DNA from: Deinococcus malanensis
GTDB taxonomy: Bacteria > Deinococcota > Deinococci > Deinococcales > Deinococcaceae
Direction: 5' to 3'
Assembly: GCF_014647655.1 (NCBI RefSeq)
Contig: NZ_BMPP01000013.1
Coordinates: 66,191 to 130,190, forward strand
DNA length: 64,000 bases
In this document: positions 36,305-46,144 of the stretch, piece by piece
Layout of the letters: each line of letters starts with the position of its first letter
Numbering within the stretch: the stretch's first letter is position 1
Program-made: the position numbers and the translations under genes
Notes under the pieces: generated by a model
Databases searched by the model: none
What the model saw: the letters and a program-made list of their open reading frames with translations, nothing else
Told to the model about the DNA's origin: nothing

Positions 36305-36745
36305 GTGACTGAGATGCCTGCCCCACTGGACGTGGACGAGGCGCTGCGGCAGCCATCTATCCGCCTGTGGCGCCGCCTGATGCGGCTCACTCAGGGCAAG
36401 ATTCGGGAAGTCGAGGGTGCGCTGTCTCCTCTCGGCCTGACGCCCACCGAGTTCGACCTGCTGGCCGTGGTGCGGGCTCATCCTGGGGCCACGCAACAGG
36501 AGCTCGCGCAGCACATGCTGTTCACAGAGGGGAACATGACGTATCACGCGCAGCGCCTGCTGAGTCGTGGACTGATCCGGCGGGAGGTGGCAGGCCGCAC
36601 CAAACGGCTGTCCCTGACCCCTGAGGGCAGCGCGCTGATGGACCAGGCCCTTCCAGTCGTGGTGGACATCCACGAGGCGCAGTTCGCTGAGCTGACCACC
36701 GACCAGCTCCAGCAGCTCGAAGGGCTGTTGCGTCTCCTGCGGTAG
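36305..36745 (+). CDS. MarR family transcriptional regulator
   Basis: A 146-residue winged-helix protein. LTPTEFDLLAVVRAHPGATQ and QELAQHMLFTEGNMTYHAQR form the HTH, and AGRTKRLSLTPEG is the wing. The GTG start at 36305 is 6 nt after TATAGT (36293-36298), so the message is probably leaderless. It lies 157 bp upstream of wrbA, in the same direction. No copy of the 18-bp palindrome lies in front of this gene. Confidence 0.9.
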   Translation: MTEMPAPLDVDEALRQPSIRLWRRLMRLTQGKIREVEGALSPLGLTPTEFDLLAVVRAHPGATQQELAQHMLFTEGNMTYHAQRLLSRGLIRREVAGRTKRLSLTPEGSALMDQALPVVVDIHEAQFAELTTDQLQQLEGLLRLLR

Positions 36746-36819
36746 GTTTTTTGGGTTACTGACACGGCGTTTTGCGTGAACCAGTCAGAGACGGCGTGGA
36801 AACGGCGAAGGATACTCTC

Positions 36820-36848
36820 TTGACACTTTAATATTAAAGTGATTTAGT
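36820..36848 (+). promoter_or_regulatory. wrbA promoter with embedded 18-bp operator
   Basis: A perfect -35 TTGACA (36820-36825) and -10 TTTAGT (36843-36848), 17 nt apart, frame the perfect palindrome CACTTTAATATTAAAGTG at 36824-36841. A protein bound there would block polymerase. The same arms occur at 39466-39483. Confidence 0.8.
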
Positions 36849-36902
36849 GCGTACGCAAGCAAGGCCATATCCCCGTTTCAACCTCTTTTCAAAGGCAGGC
36901 CC

Positions 36903-37589
36903 ATGACGTTCCTCGACCGCCTCCTCAAAGCCCTTTACCCCCGCACGCAGGCGCAGGATGCGCCTCAGGAGTCCCCCATGACCACCCCCAGCCCCGTGAA
37001 GCTGACCATCGTGTACTACTCGACCTACGGCACCAACCACCAGATGGCCGAAGTGGCCGCCGAAGCTGCCCGCGAGGCCGGCGCAGAGGTGCGCCTGGTC
37101 AAGGCGCGCGAAACCGCCCCCCAGGAAGTCGTGAACGGCCAGGATCCCTGGCGGGCGCAGCAGGAACGCACCGCGCACGTGCCCGAAGCCACGCCGGCTG
37201 ACCTGGAGAACGTCGACGCCATTCTGTTCAGCACCCCCACCCGCTTTGGTGGAGCTACCAGCCAGATCCGCGCGTACATCGACACGTTGGGTGGCCTGTG
37301 GGGCACCGGCGCCCTGGCCAACAAGACCTTCAGCGCCATGACCAGCGCACAAAATCCTCACGGCGGGCAGGAGACCACGCTCCAGACGCTGTACGTCATG
37401 GCCATGCACTGGGGCGCCATCCTGACGCCTCCCGGCTACACCGATCCGGTCATCTTCGCTTCCGGAGGCAACCCGTACGGCGCCAGCATCACCGCCAACG
37501 GCGAGCCCCTGAGCGAAGCGGACAAGGCCTCCATCCGCCATCAGGTCCGCCGGCAGATCGAGATCACCCGGAAGCTCAAAGCGCAGTAA
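36903..37589 (+). CDS. wrbA: NAD(P)H:quinone oxidoreductase, type IV (WrbA family)
   Basis: A 228-residue FMN-dependent quinone reductase that lowers quinones by two electrons, avoiding radicals. It shows [16 protein letters not shown] (FMN phosphate loop), [20 protein letters not shown], and [20 protein letters not shown] with the HGGQET signature. The protein has a 25-residue extension compared with most WrbA. An internal ATG at 36978 has a better ribosome site (CAGGAG) and may be the true start. The promoter carries a palindrome shared with the marR/luciferase-like gap. Confidence 0.94.
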   Translation: MTFLDRLLKALYPRTQAQDAPQESPMTTPSPVKLTIVYYSTYGTNHQMAEVAAEAAREAGAEVRLVKARETAPQEVVNGQDPWRAQQERTAHVPEATPADLENVDAILFSTPTRFGGATSQIRAYIDTLGGLWGTGALANKTFSAMTSAQNPHGGQETTLQTLYVMAMHWGAILTPPGYTDPVIFASGGNPYGASITANGEPLSEADKASIRHQVRRQIEITRKLKAQ

Positions 37590-37701
37590 AGCCTTCCCTG
37601 TACTTCGACCTGACGACTGCCAGTCTGAACGGCGTAGCCACCATCGTCGCTAACTCCGGTGCCAAGTCCACCTGCGTCGGCACATAAGACAATCCCATCA
37701 T

Positions 37702-37742
37702 GAAGAGGGGAGGCGCACGACCGGCGTGCGCCTCCCCTCTTC
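37702..37742. terminator. 18-bp stem hairpin after wrbA
   Basis: The arms at 37702-37719 and 37725-37742 are perfectly complementary (18 bp) around the 5-nt loop ACCGG. It lies about 110 bp past the wrbA stop and 42 bp before the next ATG. No T-run follows, so it may act with Rho or as an mRNA barrier. Confidence 0.7.
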
Positions 37743-37784
37743 AGCATCCAGAACCTTACCCTGAGGCCCGGGTCCGCTGCACCC

Positions 37785-38933
37785 ATGGCTCCAGCGTCCA
37801 CTGACGATGACCCCGATACGACCCCTGAACCGTCTGACCGCCTGACTCCCCCTGGTGTGGCACTCAAAACCGACATCGTTGTGATCGGGGGCGGTCAGGC
37901 CGGCCTTTCTGCGGCCTACCACCTCAAGCAGGCCGGCCTCGAACCCCGTAAGGAATTCGTCATCTTGGACGCAGCGTCGGCTCCTGGAGGGGCCTGGCAG
38001 TTCCGCTGGCCGAGCCTGACCCTGAGCACCGTCAACCGCATCCATGATCTGCCGGGCCAGCCCTTCTCGGACATGGCGTCGGGCGAGACCCACGTGCAGG
38101 CCAGGGTCGCGGTGCCGCGATATTTCGCGGCGTATGAACACACCTTCGACCTTCGTGTGCTCCGGCCAGTGAGGGTCACCCTCGTGAGCCGCCGCGGCGA
38201 CCGCTTCAGGGTAGAAATCGACCGGGGAGACTTCTTCGCCCGCGGCCTGATCAACGCCACCGGCACCTGGGACGCCCCGTACATCCCGGTGTACCCCGGT
38301 GCGGAGCGCTTCCAGGGCCAGCACCTGCACACCCGGGACTACCGGACCGCTCAGGCGTTCGCCGGTCAACACGTCGTGATCGTGGGCGCGGGAATTTCAG
38401 CCCTTCAACTGCTGGGCGAAATCTCCATGGTCACCACGACCACCTGGGTGACGCGTCAGCCCCCAGTATTCCGTGAGGGGCCGTTCGATGATCAGGCAGG
38501 CCGCGCCGCTGTGGCCCTGGTAGAGGACCGGGTCCGGGCCGGCCTGCCTCCACAATCTGTCGTGTCCGTCACTGGACTTCCGGTGACCCCCGCGGTCGGT
38601 GAGATGCGGGCACGGGGGGTGCTGCGCCGGCACCCCATGTTCACTGAGATCACTGGGGATGGCGTGCGCTGGGCGGATGGTTCTGAAGTGCGCGCGGATG
38701 TGATTTTGTGGTGCACCGGCTTTCGCAGTTCCCTTGATCATCTCGCTCCGCTGATGCTGCGCGGGCCAGACGCAGAGGGTGGAATCGTGATGACCGGACG
38801 CCTCGCCACGCAGGTGGCGAGTGATCCTCAGATTCACCTGGTGGGATACGGGCCCTCCGCGTCCACCATCGGTGCCAACAGGGCCGGTCGCGCGGCCGCC
38901 AGTGAGCTCCTGGCTTCCCTGGCACTGCGCTGA
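37785..38933 (+). CDS. flavin-containing monooxygenase-like FAD/NAD(P) oxidoreductase
   Basis: A 382-residue flavoprotein. The FAD motif DIVVIGGGQAGLSAAYHL follows a 28-residue loose N-terminus. PGGAWQFRWPSLTLSTVNRI resembles the FMO/Baeyer-Villiger substrate side. INATGTWDAPYIP and the NADPH motif HVVIVGAGISALQLL are present, and the C-terminal HLVGYGPSASTIGANRAGR closes the FAD site. It may oxidise an S- or N-containing compound. The true start could be a GTG about 24 codons in. No ribosome site is evident. Confidence 0.9.
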   Translation: MAPASTDDDPDTTPEPSDRLTPPGVALKTDIVVIGGGQAGLSAAYHLKQAGLEPRKEFVILDAASAPGGAWQFRWPSLTLSTVNRIHDLPGQPFSDMASGETHVQARVAVPRYFAAYEHTFDLRVLRPVRVTLVSRRGDRFRVEIDRGDFFARGLINATGTWDAPYIPVYPGAERFQGQHLHTRDYRTAQAFAGQHVVIVGAGISALQLLGEISMVTTTTWVTRQPPVFREGPFDDQAGRAAVALVEDRVRAGLPPQSVVSVTGLPVTPAVGEMRARGVLRRHPMFTEITGDGVRWADGSEVRADVILWCTGFRSSLDHLAPLMLRGPDAEGGIVMTGRLATQVASDPQIHLVGYGPSASTIGANRAGRAAASELLASLALR

Positions 38934-39007
38934 CCGCTTCTGGCCTGTGGCCTCCCTTGTGAGGGGGAAGCGGGAACGCTTCTGGACGACATTGGAGCAG
39001 CGAAATA

Positions 39008-39460
39008 TTAACGATGTGTGCGTTCCAGGCGGCGGAGCCACACGGCCAGTTCCGCCTGCTCCTGCGTGTTCAGGGCCGCGAACTGCTCGACCAGCCAGTC
39101 CTCATGTGCGGGCACCAGGTCATCGAACAGTGCCTGACCGGAGGGCGTGAGCGACAGCAGCTTCTCCTTGCCGGCGGCGCGCCGCTCAATCAGCCCGCGC
39201 CGCTCGAGGTGCAGGAGCAGCTGACTGGAGTTGCCCTGGGTGACCAGCAATTTCTGGCTGAGCTCCTGCTGGGAGAGGCCAGGCTGGCCGCCGACAGTCG
39301 CGATGATGTTGAACTGCGCTGGGCTGAGGCCATGCATTCTGAGGATCCCGGACCAGATTTTGCCGACATGTTGGGTGAAGCGCACCATTCTCAGCCAGGC
39401 GAGCACGGCAGGGCGGCCTGTGCTGGCGCGTCGATGGGAGGAGGGCGGCTCCTGCGGCAT
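39008..39460 (-). CDS. MarR family transcriptional regulator
   Basis: A 150-residue MarR protein. FNIIATVGGQPGLSQQELSQ and KLLVTQGNSSQLLLHLERRG form the HTH, and AAGKEKLLSLTPSG is the wing. ATG 39460 lies only 5 bp from the perfect palindrome at 39466-39483, so it is almost certainly autoregulated and leaderless or nearly so. The divergent neighbour is a luciferase-like oxidoreductase that it very probably controls, along with wrbA, whose promoter holds the same arms. Confidence 0.92.
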   Translation of the reverse strand: MPQEPPSSHRRASTGRPAVLAWLRMVRFTQHVGKIWSGILRMHGLSPAQFNIIATVGGQPGLSQQELSQKLLVTQGNSSQLLLHLERRGLIERRAAGKEKLLSLTPSGQALFDDLVPAHEDWLVEQFAALNTQEQAELAVWLRRLERTHR

Positions 39461-39465
39461 CTCGT

Positions 39466-39483
39466 CACTTTAGTACTAAAGTG
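39466..39483. promoter_or_regulatory. 18-bp palindrome, MarR operator
   Basis: CACTTTAGTACTAAAGTG is a perfect palindrome. It differs from the wrbA site (36824-36841) only in the central four bases (TTTAATATTAAA against TTTAGTACTAAA). It sits between the divergent marR and luciferase-like genes, over a plausible minus-strand -10 (TAAAGT). Confidence 0.8.
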
Positions 39484-39558
39484 AATCAGATCAAGGCCAG
39501 TGCGTATCGGCGCTGCCCTTCACCCACACTGCGAAGGCCACCTTCAGGGAGACCCATC

Positions 39559-40605
39559 ATGGAAATCGGCATCGACTCGTTCGCCGCCATCGTCACCGAT
39601 CCGGACACCAACATCACCCTGTCCGGCGCGGACCGCCTCAACCACCTCGTCGAAGAAATCGAGCGTGCCGACGCGGTCGGTCTGGACTCATTCGGCGTCG
39701 GGGAACACCACCGCCGTGAATACCTCGATGCCGCGCCCGCGATCATCCTCGCCGCCGCTGCCACACGCACCCATCGCATCCGGCTGAACAGCGCCGTCAC
39801 GGTGCTCAGCGCCGACGATCCTGTCCGGGTCTTTCAGCAGTTCTCCACCCTGGACCTGCTCTCCCGTGGCCGCGCGGAGATCGTCGTGGGGCGTGGATCA
39901 TTCGTGGAAGCCTACCCGTTGTTCGGGCTCGACCTGCACGATTACGACGCGCTGTTCGCCGAGAAACTCGAGTTGCTGCTCAAACTCCGTGATGACCCCC
40001 GGGTGCACTGGGAAGGGCGTTTCCGCGCCCCGCTCACCGGGCAGGGCGTCTACCCGCGTCCGCAGCAGGATTCACTTCCCATCTGGCTTGGCGTGGGCGG
40101 CACCCCCGCCTCGTTCGTGCGTGCAGGCACGCTCGGGCTGCCCTTGATGGTGGCGATCATCGGCGGGGACTTCCGGCGCTTCCGGCCACTGGTGGATCTG
40201 TACCGCCGGGCTGGCCTGGCGGCCGGGCATCCAGCGGAAGCGCTGCGGGTGGGCGTTCACGCCTTCGGCTTCGTGGCTCCCACGTCGCAGGAGGCGCGTG
40301 ACGCGTTCTACCCGGGGTACGCGCGGATGATCGAAACCATCGGCCGTGAGCGGGGCTGGCCAGCGCCGTCACGCGCAGGGTTCGATGCAGAGTGTGGGCC
40401 GGCTGGGGCATACCTGATCGGGAGCGTTCAGGACGTCGTGGATAAGGCGTTGTACGTGCATGAGGTGCTGGGGGGCGTCTCGCGCCTGACATTTCAGATG
40501 ACGAACGTGGTAATGACGCATGAGCGGATGTTGCGCGCAATCGAGCTGCTCGGCCAGGAAGTGGCGCCCCTCGTTCGGGAGCGCCTGGCGGAACACGCAC
40601 GCTGA
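39559..40605 (+). CDS. LLM class flavin-dependent oxidoreductase (luciferase-like)
   Basis: A 348-residue TIM-barrel flavoenzyme of the bacterial-luciferase type. SFGVGEHHRREYLDAAPA is the conserved EHH motif, followed by RIRLNSAVTVLSADDPVRVF, FSTLDLLSRGRAEIVVGRGS and PIWLGVGGTPASFVRAG. It uses reduced FMN or F420-like cofactors, possibly supplied by the flavin reductase at 34.3 kb. I chose ATG 39559 with an AGGGAGA site; the frame opens at GTG 39481 within the operator, which is unlikely. It is divergent from its probable MarR repressor. Confidence 0.92.
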   Translation: MEIGIDSFAAIVTDPDTNITLSGADRLNHLVEEIERADAVGLDSFGVGEHHRREYLDAAPAIILAAAATRTHRIRLNSAVTVLSADDPVRVFQQFSTLDLLSRGRAEIVVGRGSFVEAYPLFGLDLHDYDALFAEKLELLLKLRDDPRVHWEGRFRAPLTGQGVYPRPQQDSLPIWLGVGGTPASFVRAGTLGLPLMVAIIGGDFRRFRPLVDLYRRAGLAAGHPAEALRVGVHAFGFVAPTSQEARDAFYPGYARMIETIGRERGWPAPSRAGFDAECGPAGAYLIGSVQDVVDKALYVHEVLGGVSRLTFQMTNVVMTHERMLRAIELLGQEVAPLVRERLAEHAR

Positions 40606-40958
40606 GCCAGCTTGAACTGGGTGGTAAACAATAACAATTGGTCCACGCTTGGGCCCGTGCGCGGCAGGGCTGGATCCCGGTGCCTCCGGTCTGCCCGAGC
40701 GCGTCCGTCACGCCAATACTCCGTCTGGTCTGTCCGCCTTCAGACTTCATCCACAAAGGGAGTTGGTTGTGCGTCAGTGGCGGTGGATAAGCTTCCAGGC
40801 CGCCAGCCGGCGGACAGTTGCCGCTTGGGAAGACGTACAGACTCCGTCTCGTTGGCATCGTGCGAGTGAGCGCCCGTCGATCTCGCGGTACTCTCCACTG
40901 ATGATCCGCCACTTGCGCCCGGCCGTGTCCCAACTTCCCAAAGGAACATAATGGTCTG
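40606..40958. other. intergenic stretch, 353 bp
   Basis: No protein-like frame. An AACATAATGG segment at 40945-40954 just before the GTG 40959 could provide a -10 box for the next gene. Nothing else stands out. Confidence 0.4.
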
Positions 40959-41633
40959 GTGAGCCACAACAACCCAGAGCATCACTCCAAACGGGATCTC
41001 TTCAGTGATTTGATCGGCCGCACCCGTTTTGTTGTCCTGATTGCAGTCATCGCGGTATTGCTGGTTTCCTTCAGCCTGTTCCTGCAAGGCACCATTCTGG
41101 CCCTGCACACCATCTATGAGACCTGGCACGACATGTTTACCAAGGGGATTGCCAGTCAGTCGCGCACCCTGGCTGTGGAGTTTTTAGAAGTGGTCGGCAC
41201 CATGCTGAAGGCCGTGGTGTTCTACCTGATCGGTGTGGGACTCTACTCCCTGTTCATCAAGCCTCTGAACCTCACGTCTGCGCTGGGCGTCGAAAGCCTG
41301 AGTGATCTCGAGCAGAAAGTGGTCTCGGTGATTATCGTGATCCTCGGCGTGACGTTTCTGGAGCATTTCATCCGCTGGCAGGACCCCCTGGAGACGCTTT
41401 ACTTCGCGGGTTCCCTGGCGCTGGCAGGTGGAGCACTCGTATTCTTCCAAAGGGTGCATCAGGGGCAGGGCAGTGACCTCCAGCAACCGGTGGCAAAGCT
41501 TCGTGCACGGCGTGAACTGTTTGAACATGACACGGAGCAGCTGGTGATCAAGGAAAAGGACGTTCAGCGAGCTGAGCACGCCACAGAAGCCAAGATAGAA
41601 GGCAAGATTGAGCCGGAGGCGGGTTCTGGCTAG
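40959..41633 (+). CDS. YqhA/UPF0114 family membrane protein
   Basis: A 224-residue membrane protein. Four hydrophobic segments are seen: [57 protein letters not shown] and [18 protein letters not shown]. The [20 protein letters not shown] and [17 protein letters not shown] segments match UPF0114. A charged cytoplasmic tail of about 55 residues follows, longer than in enteric YqhA. Function unknown. The start is GTG. Confidence 0.85.
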   Translation: MSHNNPEHHSKRDLFSDLIGRTRFVVLIAVIAVLLVSFSLFLQGTILALHTIYETWHDMFTKGIASQSRTLAVEFLEVVGTMLKAVVFYLIGVGLYSLFIKPLNLTSALGVESLSDLEQKVVSVIIVILGVTFLEHFIRWQDPLETLYFAGSLALAGGALVFFQRVHQGQGSDLQQPVAKLRARRELFEHDTEQLVIKEKDVQRAEHATEAKIEGKIEPEAGSG

Positions 41634-41721
41634 AATCTCGGATTACTTCTTAAGTCATTCGAGGGGGCCTATGAATCTGGGTCTGGCCGGACGCCACGAT
41701 CGGGACAACAATCGTGAACCG

Positions 41722-42238
41722 CAGTACTTCGCGCGGATTTTTGAGATCTTCCAGAGGCTGCACGGCCGGGACACGTACGAGGGCACAGGCATCGGACTGG
41801 CCGTGTGTAAGAAGATCGTCGAGCGTCACGCGCATGCGGGCGAACACGCACGTGCCGATCATCGTGCTCACTGCCCGGGTCACCGTGGAGGAGAAGGTTC
41901 GGCTGCTGGCCTGGGTGCGGAGGATTATGTGGTCAAGCCGCTTGTGGTGGTGGAGCTGATCGTGCGTATCGGGGTGCAGTTGAGGGAGGGACCTCACCGG
42001 CGGTGAGGGAGGGCGAGCTGGAGGTGCCGCTCTCACCCACGGAGTTCGAGGTGATGTGGGCGCTGGCGCGGGAACCAGGGAGGGTGTTCCCGCGAAGAGC
42101 TGGGAAGAGCCGTTGCCGAAGGGAAGTAACCTGATTGACGTTCACATGTCTAACATCCGCGCGAGGTTACGGGATCTGGAGGCGTTCGGGCTGCTGCGGT
42201 CGGTACGGGATTCGGGTATGCACTGCGGGACCCTCTCT
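41722..42238 (+). pseudogene. decayed histidine kinase / response regulator remnant
   Basis: Three successive reading frames hold pieces of two-component proteins. 41722-41832 reads [20 protein letters not shown] then [14 protein letters not shown], the kinase ATPase end. 41843-41914 reads [20 protein letters not shown], a receiver domain. 41911-42006 reads [20 protein letters not shown], the receiver end with its conserved Lys. 41999-42238 reads ELEVPLSPTEFEVMWALARE, then IDVHMSNIRARLRDLEAFGL and GFGYALRDPL, an OmpR-type winged helix. At least three frame changes separate them, and the kinase and regulator are joined at their C-terminal halves. It is not functional. Confidence 0.8.
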
Positions 42239-42359
42239 AAAAGCTCAAGGACGGCCCATTCGTGGTCTGTCAAATCAGAGGCATATCCAGTCCCTGGCAT
42301 GCCCCACAGTAAGATGAAAAATGCGTCCGGCAGGGCTTAAAGAGGTTAAAACGCGCACT

Positions 42360-44150
42360 TTAGGCGTCGAGGGCCCGGTCGAGGTTGACAGCTGCAGAGA
42401 TCAAGGCCAGGTGTGAGAGGGCCTGCGGGAAGTTACCCAGCGCCTGCCCGTCCGGCCCGATTTCCTCCGAGAGCAGGCCCAGCGGGGTGGTGAAGGTCAG
42501 GGTCTGCTCGAAGAGGGTTCTGGCTTCCTCTAGCTGTCCGGCCCGCGCCAGACACTCGGCCAGCCAGAATGAGCACGGCAGGAACGCGCCCTCCTCGCCG
42601 CCGACGCCGTCACTCGCCGCGTGTTCTGGTCGGTAGCGGTAGACCAGCGGTCCAGACGTGAGCTGCGTCCGGGTGAGCTCCAGCGTCGTGAGCATGCGCG
42701 GTTCACGCGGACCCACGAACTTCACCAGTGGCAACAGCAGATTGGCACCATCCGGTTCGGAAGCGCCGTACACCTGGGTAAAGGCCCCGACCTCCTCGTT
42801 GTAGCCCTCACGCATGACCTCCTCGTACACCGCGTCGCGTTCAGCGCGCCAGCGGTCTACCGGGGCAGGAAGGCCGCGCTGGGCAGCCATGCGCAGCCCC
42901 CGGTCAAAAGCCACCCAGCACATGACCTTCGACAGCACGAATGGCCGCTGGCCACCCCGCACCTCCCAGATGCCGTCGTCATGGTCACGCCAGTGACTGC
43001 ACAACCAGTCGAGCATGCGCGTCACGGTGATCCAGACGTCGTGCGAGATCGGCTCGCCATGCTTGTTGTACAGGTAGATGGCGTCGATCAATTCGCCGTA
43101 GACGTCAAGCTGAAACTGCCCGTAGGCAGCGTTCCCAACCCGTACGGGTCGCGAGCCGCGGTAACCCGCGAGATGCTCGAGTTTCTCTTCGCGAATGTCC
43201 GTGCCGCCGTTAATCCGGTACATCACCCGGAGGCTGCCGTCCGGGCTTGACTCGCGCGAGCGCGCCTCAATGAAATCCACGAAAGCTCCGGCCTCTGTGT
43301 GAAATCCCAGCCGCATCAGGGCGTAGACCGTAAAGGCCGCGTCTCGCAGCCAGGTGTAACGGTAATCCCAGTTGCGCGTGCCTCCAGTCCACTCAGGAAG
43401 TGAGGTGGTGGGTGCCGCGACAATCGCACCGGTCGGCCCGAAGGTCAGCAGTTTGAGGGTCAGGGCCGACCGGCGCACAGTCTCCTGCCAGCGACCCTGG
43501 TAGGTGCACTGGGCGAGCCACGTGCGCCAGAAGTGCAGTGTTCCACGCTCCAGTCCAGTCAGGTCGGGCGGTGTGGGGACCCTGGCATCCTGGAAGAGGA
43601 AGTGCGCCTCCTCGCCTGCCCTCAGGCTGAAGGTGCCGCCTGCAGCTGCGCCTTGCAGTTCCAGAGGAACGCTCGTGGTCAGGCGGAGCGACAGGGCCGG
43701 AGTACGGAACACGGCCGCGCCTTCTTCCAGGAGGACCTCGTGCGGCGCTCGGGCGTAATCGAACGCGGGGTGACAGGTCCAGCGCCAGGCGACGTGACCG
43801 CTCAGGACCCGGACGCGCCTGATGACCGATGGCGCATGCACTCCTGGTCCGGACGTGACCGGACCGGGAGGCACCGGCATGAAGTCGGTGACCTCTGCGA
43901 GGCCCCCGCCGCCCTGAAAGCGCGTCACGAGCACGTTGCTGTCTGGCAGGTATAGCTGGCGGGATGTCATCTCAGCGACCGGGGCAATCTGAAAGCGCCC
44001 TCCCACCTCACTGTCGAGCATTGCTGCAAAAACGCTAGGGGAATCGAAGTGCGGGTAGCACAGCCAGTCCAGCGAGCCATTTGCGCCGACCAGCGCGGCC
44101 GTGTGCATGTCGCCGATCACGCCGTAGTGCTCGAGGGGCAGGTGCGTCAT
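42360..44150 (-). CDS. glycoside hydrolase family 15 protein (glucoamylase-like)
   Basis: A 596-residue protein. The N-terminal beta domain starts [20 protein letters not shown], the usual opening of bacterial GH15 proteins. The alpha/alpha barrel shows [20 protein letters not shown] (first catalytic region), [20 protein letters not shown] and [18 protein letters not shown]. The end has [20 protein letters not shown] with the second catalytic Glu. No signal peptide, so cytoplasmic. It may act as glucoamylase, trehalase or glucodextranase. I chose ATG 44150; an upstream extension to 44231 is unlikely. Confidence 0.92.
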   Translation of the reverse strand: MTHLPLEHYGVIGDMHTAALVGANGSLDWLCYPHFDSPSVFAAMLDSEVGGRFQIAPVAEMTSRQLYLPDSNVLVTRFQGGGGLAEVTDFMPVPPGPVTSGPGVHAPSVIRRVRVLSGHVAWRWTCHPAFDYARAPHEVLLEEGAAVFRTPALSLRLTTSVPLELQGAAAGGTFSLRAGEEAHFLFQDARVPTPPDLTGLERGTLHFWRTWLAQCTYQGRWQETVRRSALTLKLLTFGPTGAIVAAPTTSLPEWTGGTRNWDYRYTWLRDAAFTVYALMRLGFHTEAGAFVDFIEARSRESSPDGSLRVMYRINGGTDIREEKLEHLAGYRGSRPVRVGNAAYGQFQLDVYGELIDAIYLYNKHGEPISHDVWITVTRMLDWLCSHWRDHDDGIWEVRGGQRPFVLSKVMCWVAFDRGLRMAAQRGLPAPVDRWRAERDAVYEEVMREGYNEEVGAFTQVYGASEPDGANLLLPLVKFVGPREPRMLTTLELTRTQLTSGPLVYRYRPEHAASDGVGGEEGAFLPCSFWLAECLARAGQLEEARTLFEQTLTFTTPLGLLSEEIGPDGQALGNFPQALSHLALISAAVNLDRALDA

Positions 44151-44725
44151 GTCCGGATGATGGCACGCAGGTTGTGAGGCAGCTCCAAGCCATTTCGCTC
44201 TCCGTGTCCAACCATGCGACGTTAACCTCACGGTTGTCTTGAGCGATCACCGGGTCGTTACGTTCTCCCCCACTCCTCCTCCCCCCTTCCCGCGCGATTA
44301 AAGGCGAGCTGTTGTGCGGGAAGGTACTCAGTCTCAGGTGTTTCCGACTTGAGAATTGCGCCTTGCTGGTCAACGAGAGACGATCCAGGTTCACAGGGAG
44401 GCATCGAAAACGAAATTGGCAGGTCTCGAGAGAGTCACCTCCCCGATGCATCGCCAGCCTCAACAGAGAACCAGTTTGAACAAGCCCGTAGGCAACGTTG
44501 AAGTCGTGTCCACTGGCTAGTACCGCGCGAGAATGCCTTCATCGCCAAACTGGTCGCACTGAGCGGGTTCCTGGACCTCACCGCGGAGTTGCTTCGATGC
44601 TGGGTAGTCATCGCGGCGCTTCCTTCACATGTCAGTGTCTGACCCTGGTGAACCCGTGGCCACCAGGCCTTGGCAGATCCGTATGCTGTCAGGCCACTTC
44701 CCTGTAAGGCAGTGGAGGGTACGCT
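44151..44725. other. intergenic stretch, 575 bp
   Basis: This divergent gap has no gene I can support. A short plus-strand run ending near 44640 (FIAKLVALSGFLDLTAELLR) looks protein-like but has no start and no family match. A TACGCT box at 44720-44725 touches the next ATG. Confidence 0.4.
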
Positions 44726-46144
44726 ATGCTGGCGGTCTATGCCGTTGCCCGCCAGCGACAACGCCGAACCTCCCAGTTCGACCCACAACCCAGCGCCCGT
44801 GGAGCCCACCACCAAGTCCGGTGGTGCGCCCTGACGGCCCTCCTCCCCCTTGGGGTCATCCTGCTGATGGTGGCCCTCAATGCCTTGTACGTCGCCGCCG
44901 AGTTTGCCACCGTCGGCTCCAGACGATCCCGCGTTCAGGAAGCTGCCGAGGCGGGAAACCGCACCGCCGCCGACCTGCTGGAGATCCTGAAAGACCCACG
45001 GCGCCTGGACACGTACGTCGCGGCCTGCCAGATCGGGATCACCCTCAGCAGCCTGGCCGCCGGCGCTTACGGTCAGGCTCAGCTCATTCCGCTGCTCGCT
45101 CCTGTGGTCGGCCCCGTCGGGGGCGTGGTCCTGGCAACCGTCCTGGTGCTGGTGCTGATCACGGCCCTGCAGGTCGTCCTGGGTGAACTGCTGCCCAAAA
45201 CGGTCGCCCTGCGCTACCCCGAACGGCTCGCGGTGGCGACCCTGCGGCCCATGCAGTTCAGCCTTTTTGTCTTCCACCCGTTGATCCGCCTCTTTAACGG
45301 CACGGCTTTTTCCCTGATGCGGGCCCTGAAGCTCCAGGTGGATTCCAGTCACGCGCACGTTCACTCCCCTGAGGAGCTCGAGGACCTGTACCGCGAGAGT
45401 GCCCGTGGAGGGCTGATCGACGCCAGTGAACGTGACATGGTTGCGGGTGTCCTGAATGTCGAGGACCGGGTTGTCCGGGAAATCATGACCCCGCGGACCA
45501 GGCTGGTCACCATCCCTGGTCACCTTACCGTGCACGAGGCCCTCGGTCGGCTGGCCAACACGCCGTACACCCGCTTCCCGGTCACAGGCGAGACCCCTGA
45601 CGACGTGACCGGTATCATTCACCTGCGGCAACTCTTCCTGGCGGGTGAAAGTCAGCCCGACCGGCTGGTCGGTGACGTTGCCCGGCCACCGCTGATCGTG
45701 GCCGAAAGCATGCCGGTCCCGGACCTGTGGAGGCGCCTGCGTGAAGCGTCACGGCATGCGGCCATCGCCGTGGACGAGTACGGTGGTGTCGCCGGGATGG
45801 CCACCCTGGAAGACGCCCTGGAAGAGATCTTCGGGGAAATGCAGGACGAGTTCGATCACGAGGATGAGCCCCTCACGGTCGATGGTGACCGCGTGCTGGC
45901 CCGGGGGGACGTGCTGATCGACGTGCTCAACGACCGCTTCGGGCTGGAGCTGCCCACAGACGAGGTGGACACCGTCAGCGGCCTGGTGTGGCATGAGCTG
46001 AGCCGGCTGCCGATGGTGGGTGATGAAGTGGGCGTGGGGGCATTGATCCTGCGGGTCGAAGCGATGGAGCGCCGCGCCGTGCAGCGGGTGAGCTTCACCC
46101 TGCCCAGAGGCACGACGGACCACGACACCGGGAGGACCGTCTGA
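44726..46144 (+). CDS. hemolysin C/CorC-type protein (DUF21-CBS-CorC)
   Basis: A 472-residue membrane protein. The DUF21 domain (residues 40-240) has VALNALYVAAEFATVGSRRS and LGELLPKTVALRYPE. Two CBS repeats follow (EIMTPRTRLVTIPGHLTVHE, then VDEYGGVAGMATLEDALEEI), and then a CorC/HlyC end (RVLARGDVLIDVLNDRF). These proteins are linked to Mg/Co export or membrane transport; hemolysin is a historical name. The first 40 residues are unusual for the family; TACGCT directly abuts the ATG, so the true start may be further in. It overlaps the next gene by one base. Confidence 0.9.
   Translation: MLAVYAVARQRQRRTSQFDPQPSARGAHHQVRWCALTALLPLGVILLMVALNALYVAAEFATVGSRRSRVQEAAEAGNRTAADLLEILKDPRRLDTYVAACQIGITLSSLAAGAYGQAQLIPLLAPVVGPVGGVVLATVLVLVLITALQVVLGELLPKTVALRYPERLAVATLRPMQFSLFVFHPLIRLFNGTAFSLMRALKLQVDSSHAHVHSPEELEDLYRESARGGLIDASERDMVAGVLNVEDRVVREIMTPRTRLVTIPGHLTVHEALGRLANTPYTRFPVTGETPDDVTGIIHLRQLFLAGESQPDRLVGDVARPPLIVAESMPVPDLWRRLREASRHAAIAVDEYGGVAGMATLEDALEEIFGEMQDEFDHEDEPLTVDGDRVLARGDVLIDVLNDRFGLELPTDEVDTVSGLVWHELSRLPMVGDEVGVGALILRVEAMERRAVQRVSFTLPRGTTDHDTGRTV

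Noticed and set aside
44435..45631. 398-codon minus-strand open frame, part of which resembled a transposase tail
   Set aside because: Most of it is antisense to the CorC-like gene, and the tail beyond 44725 shows no convincing transposase motif.
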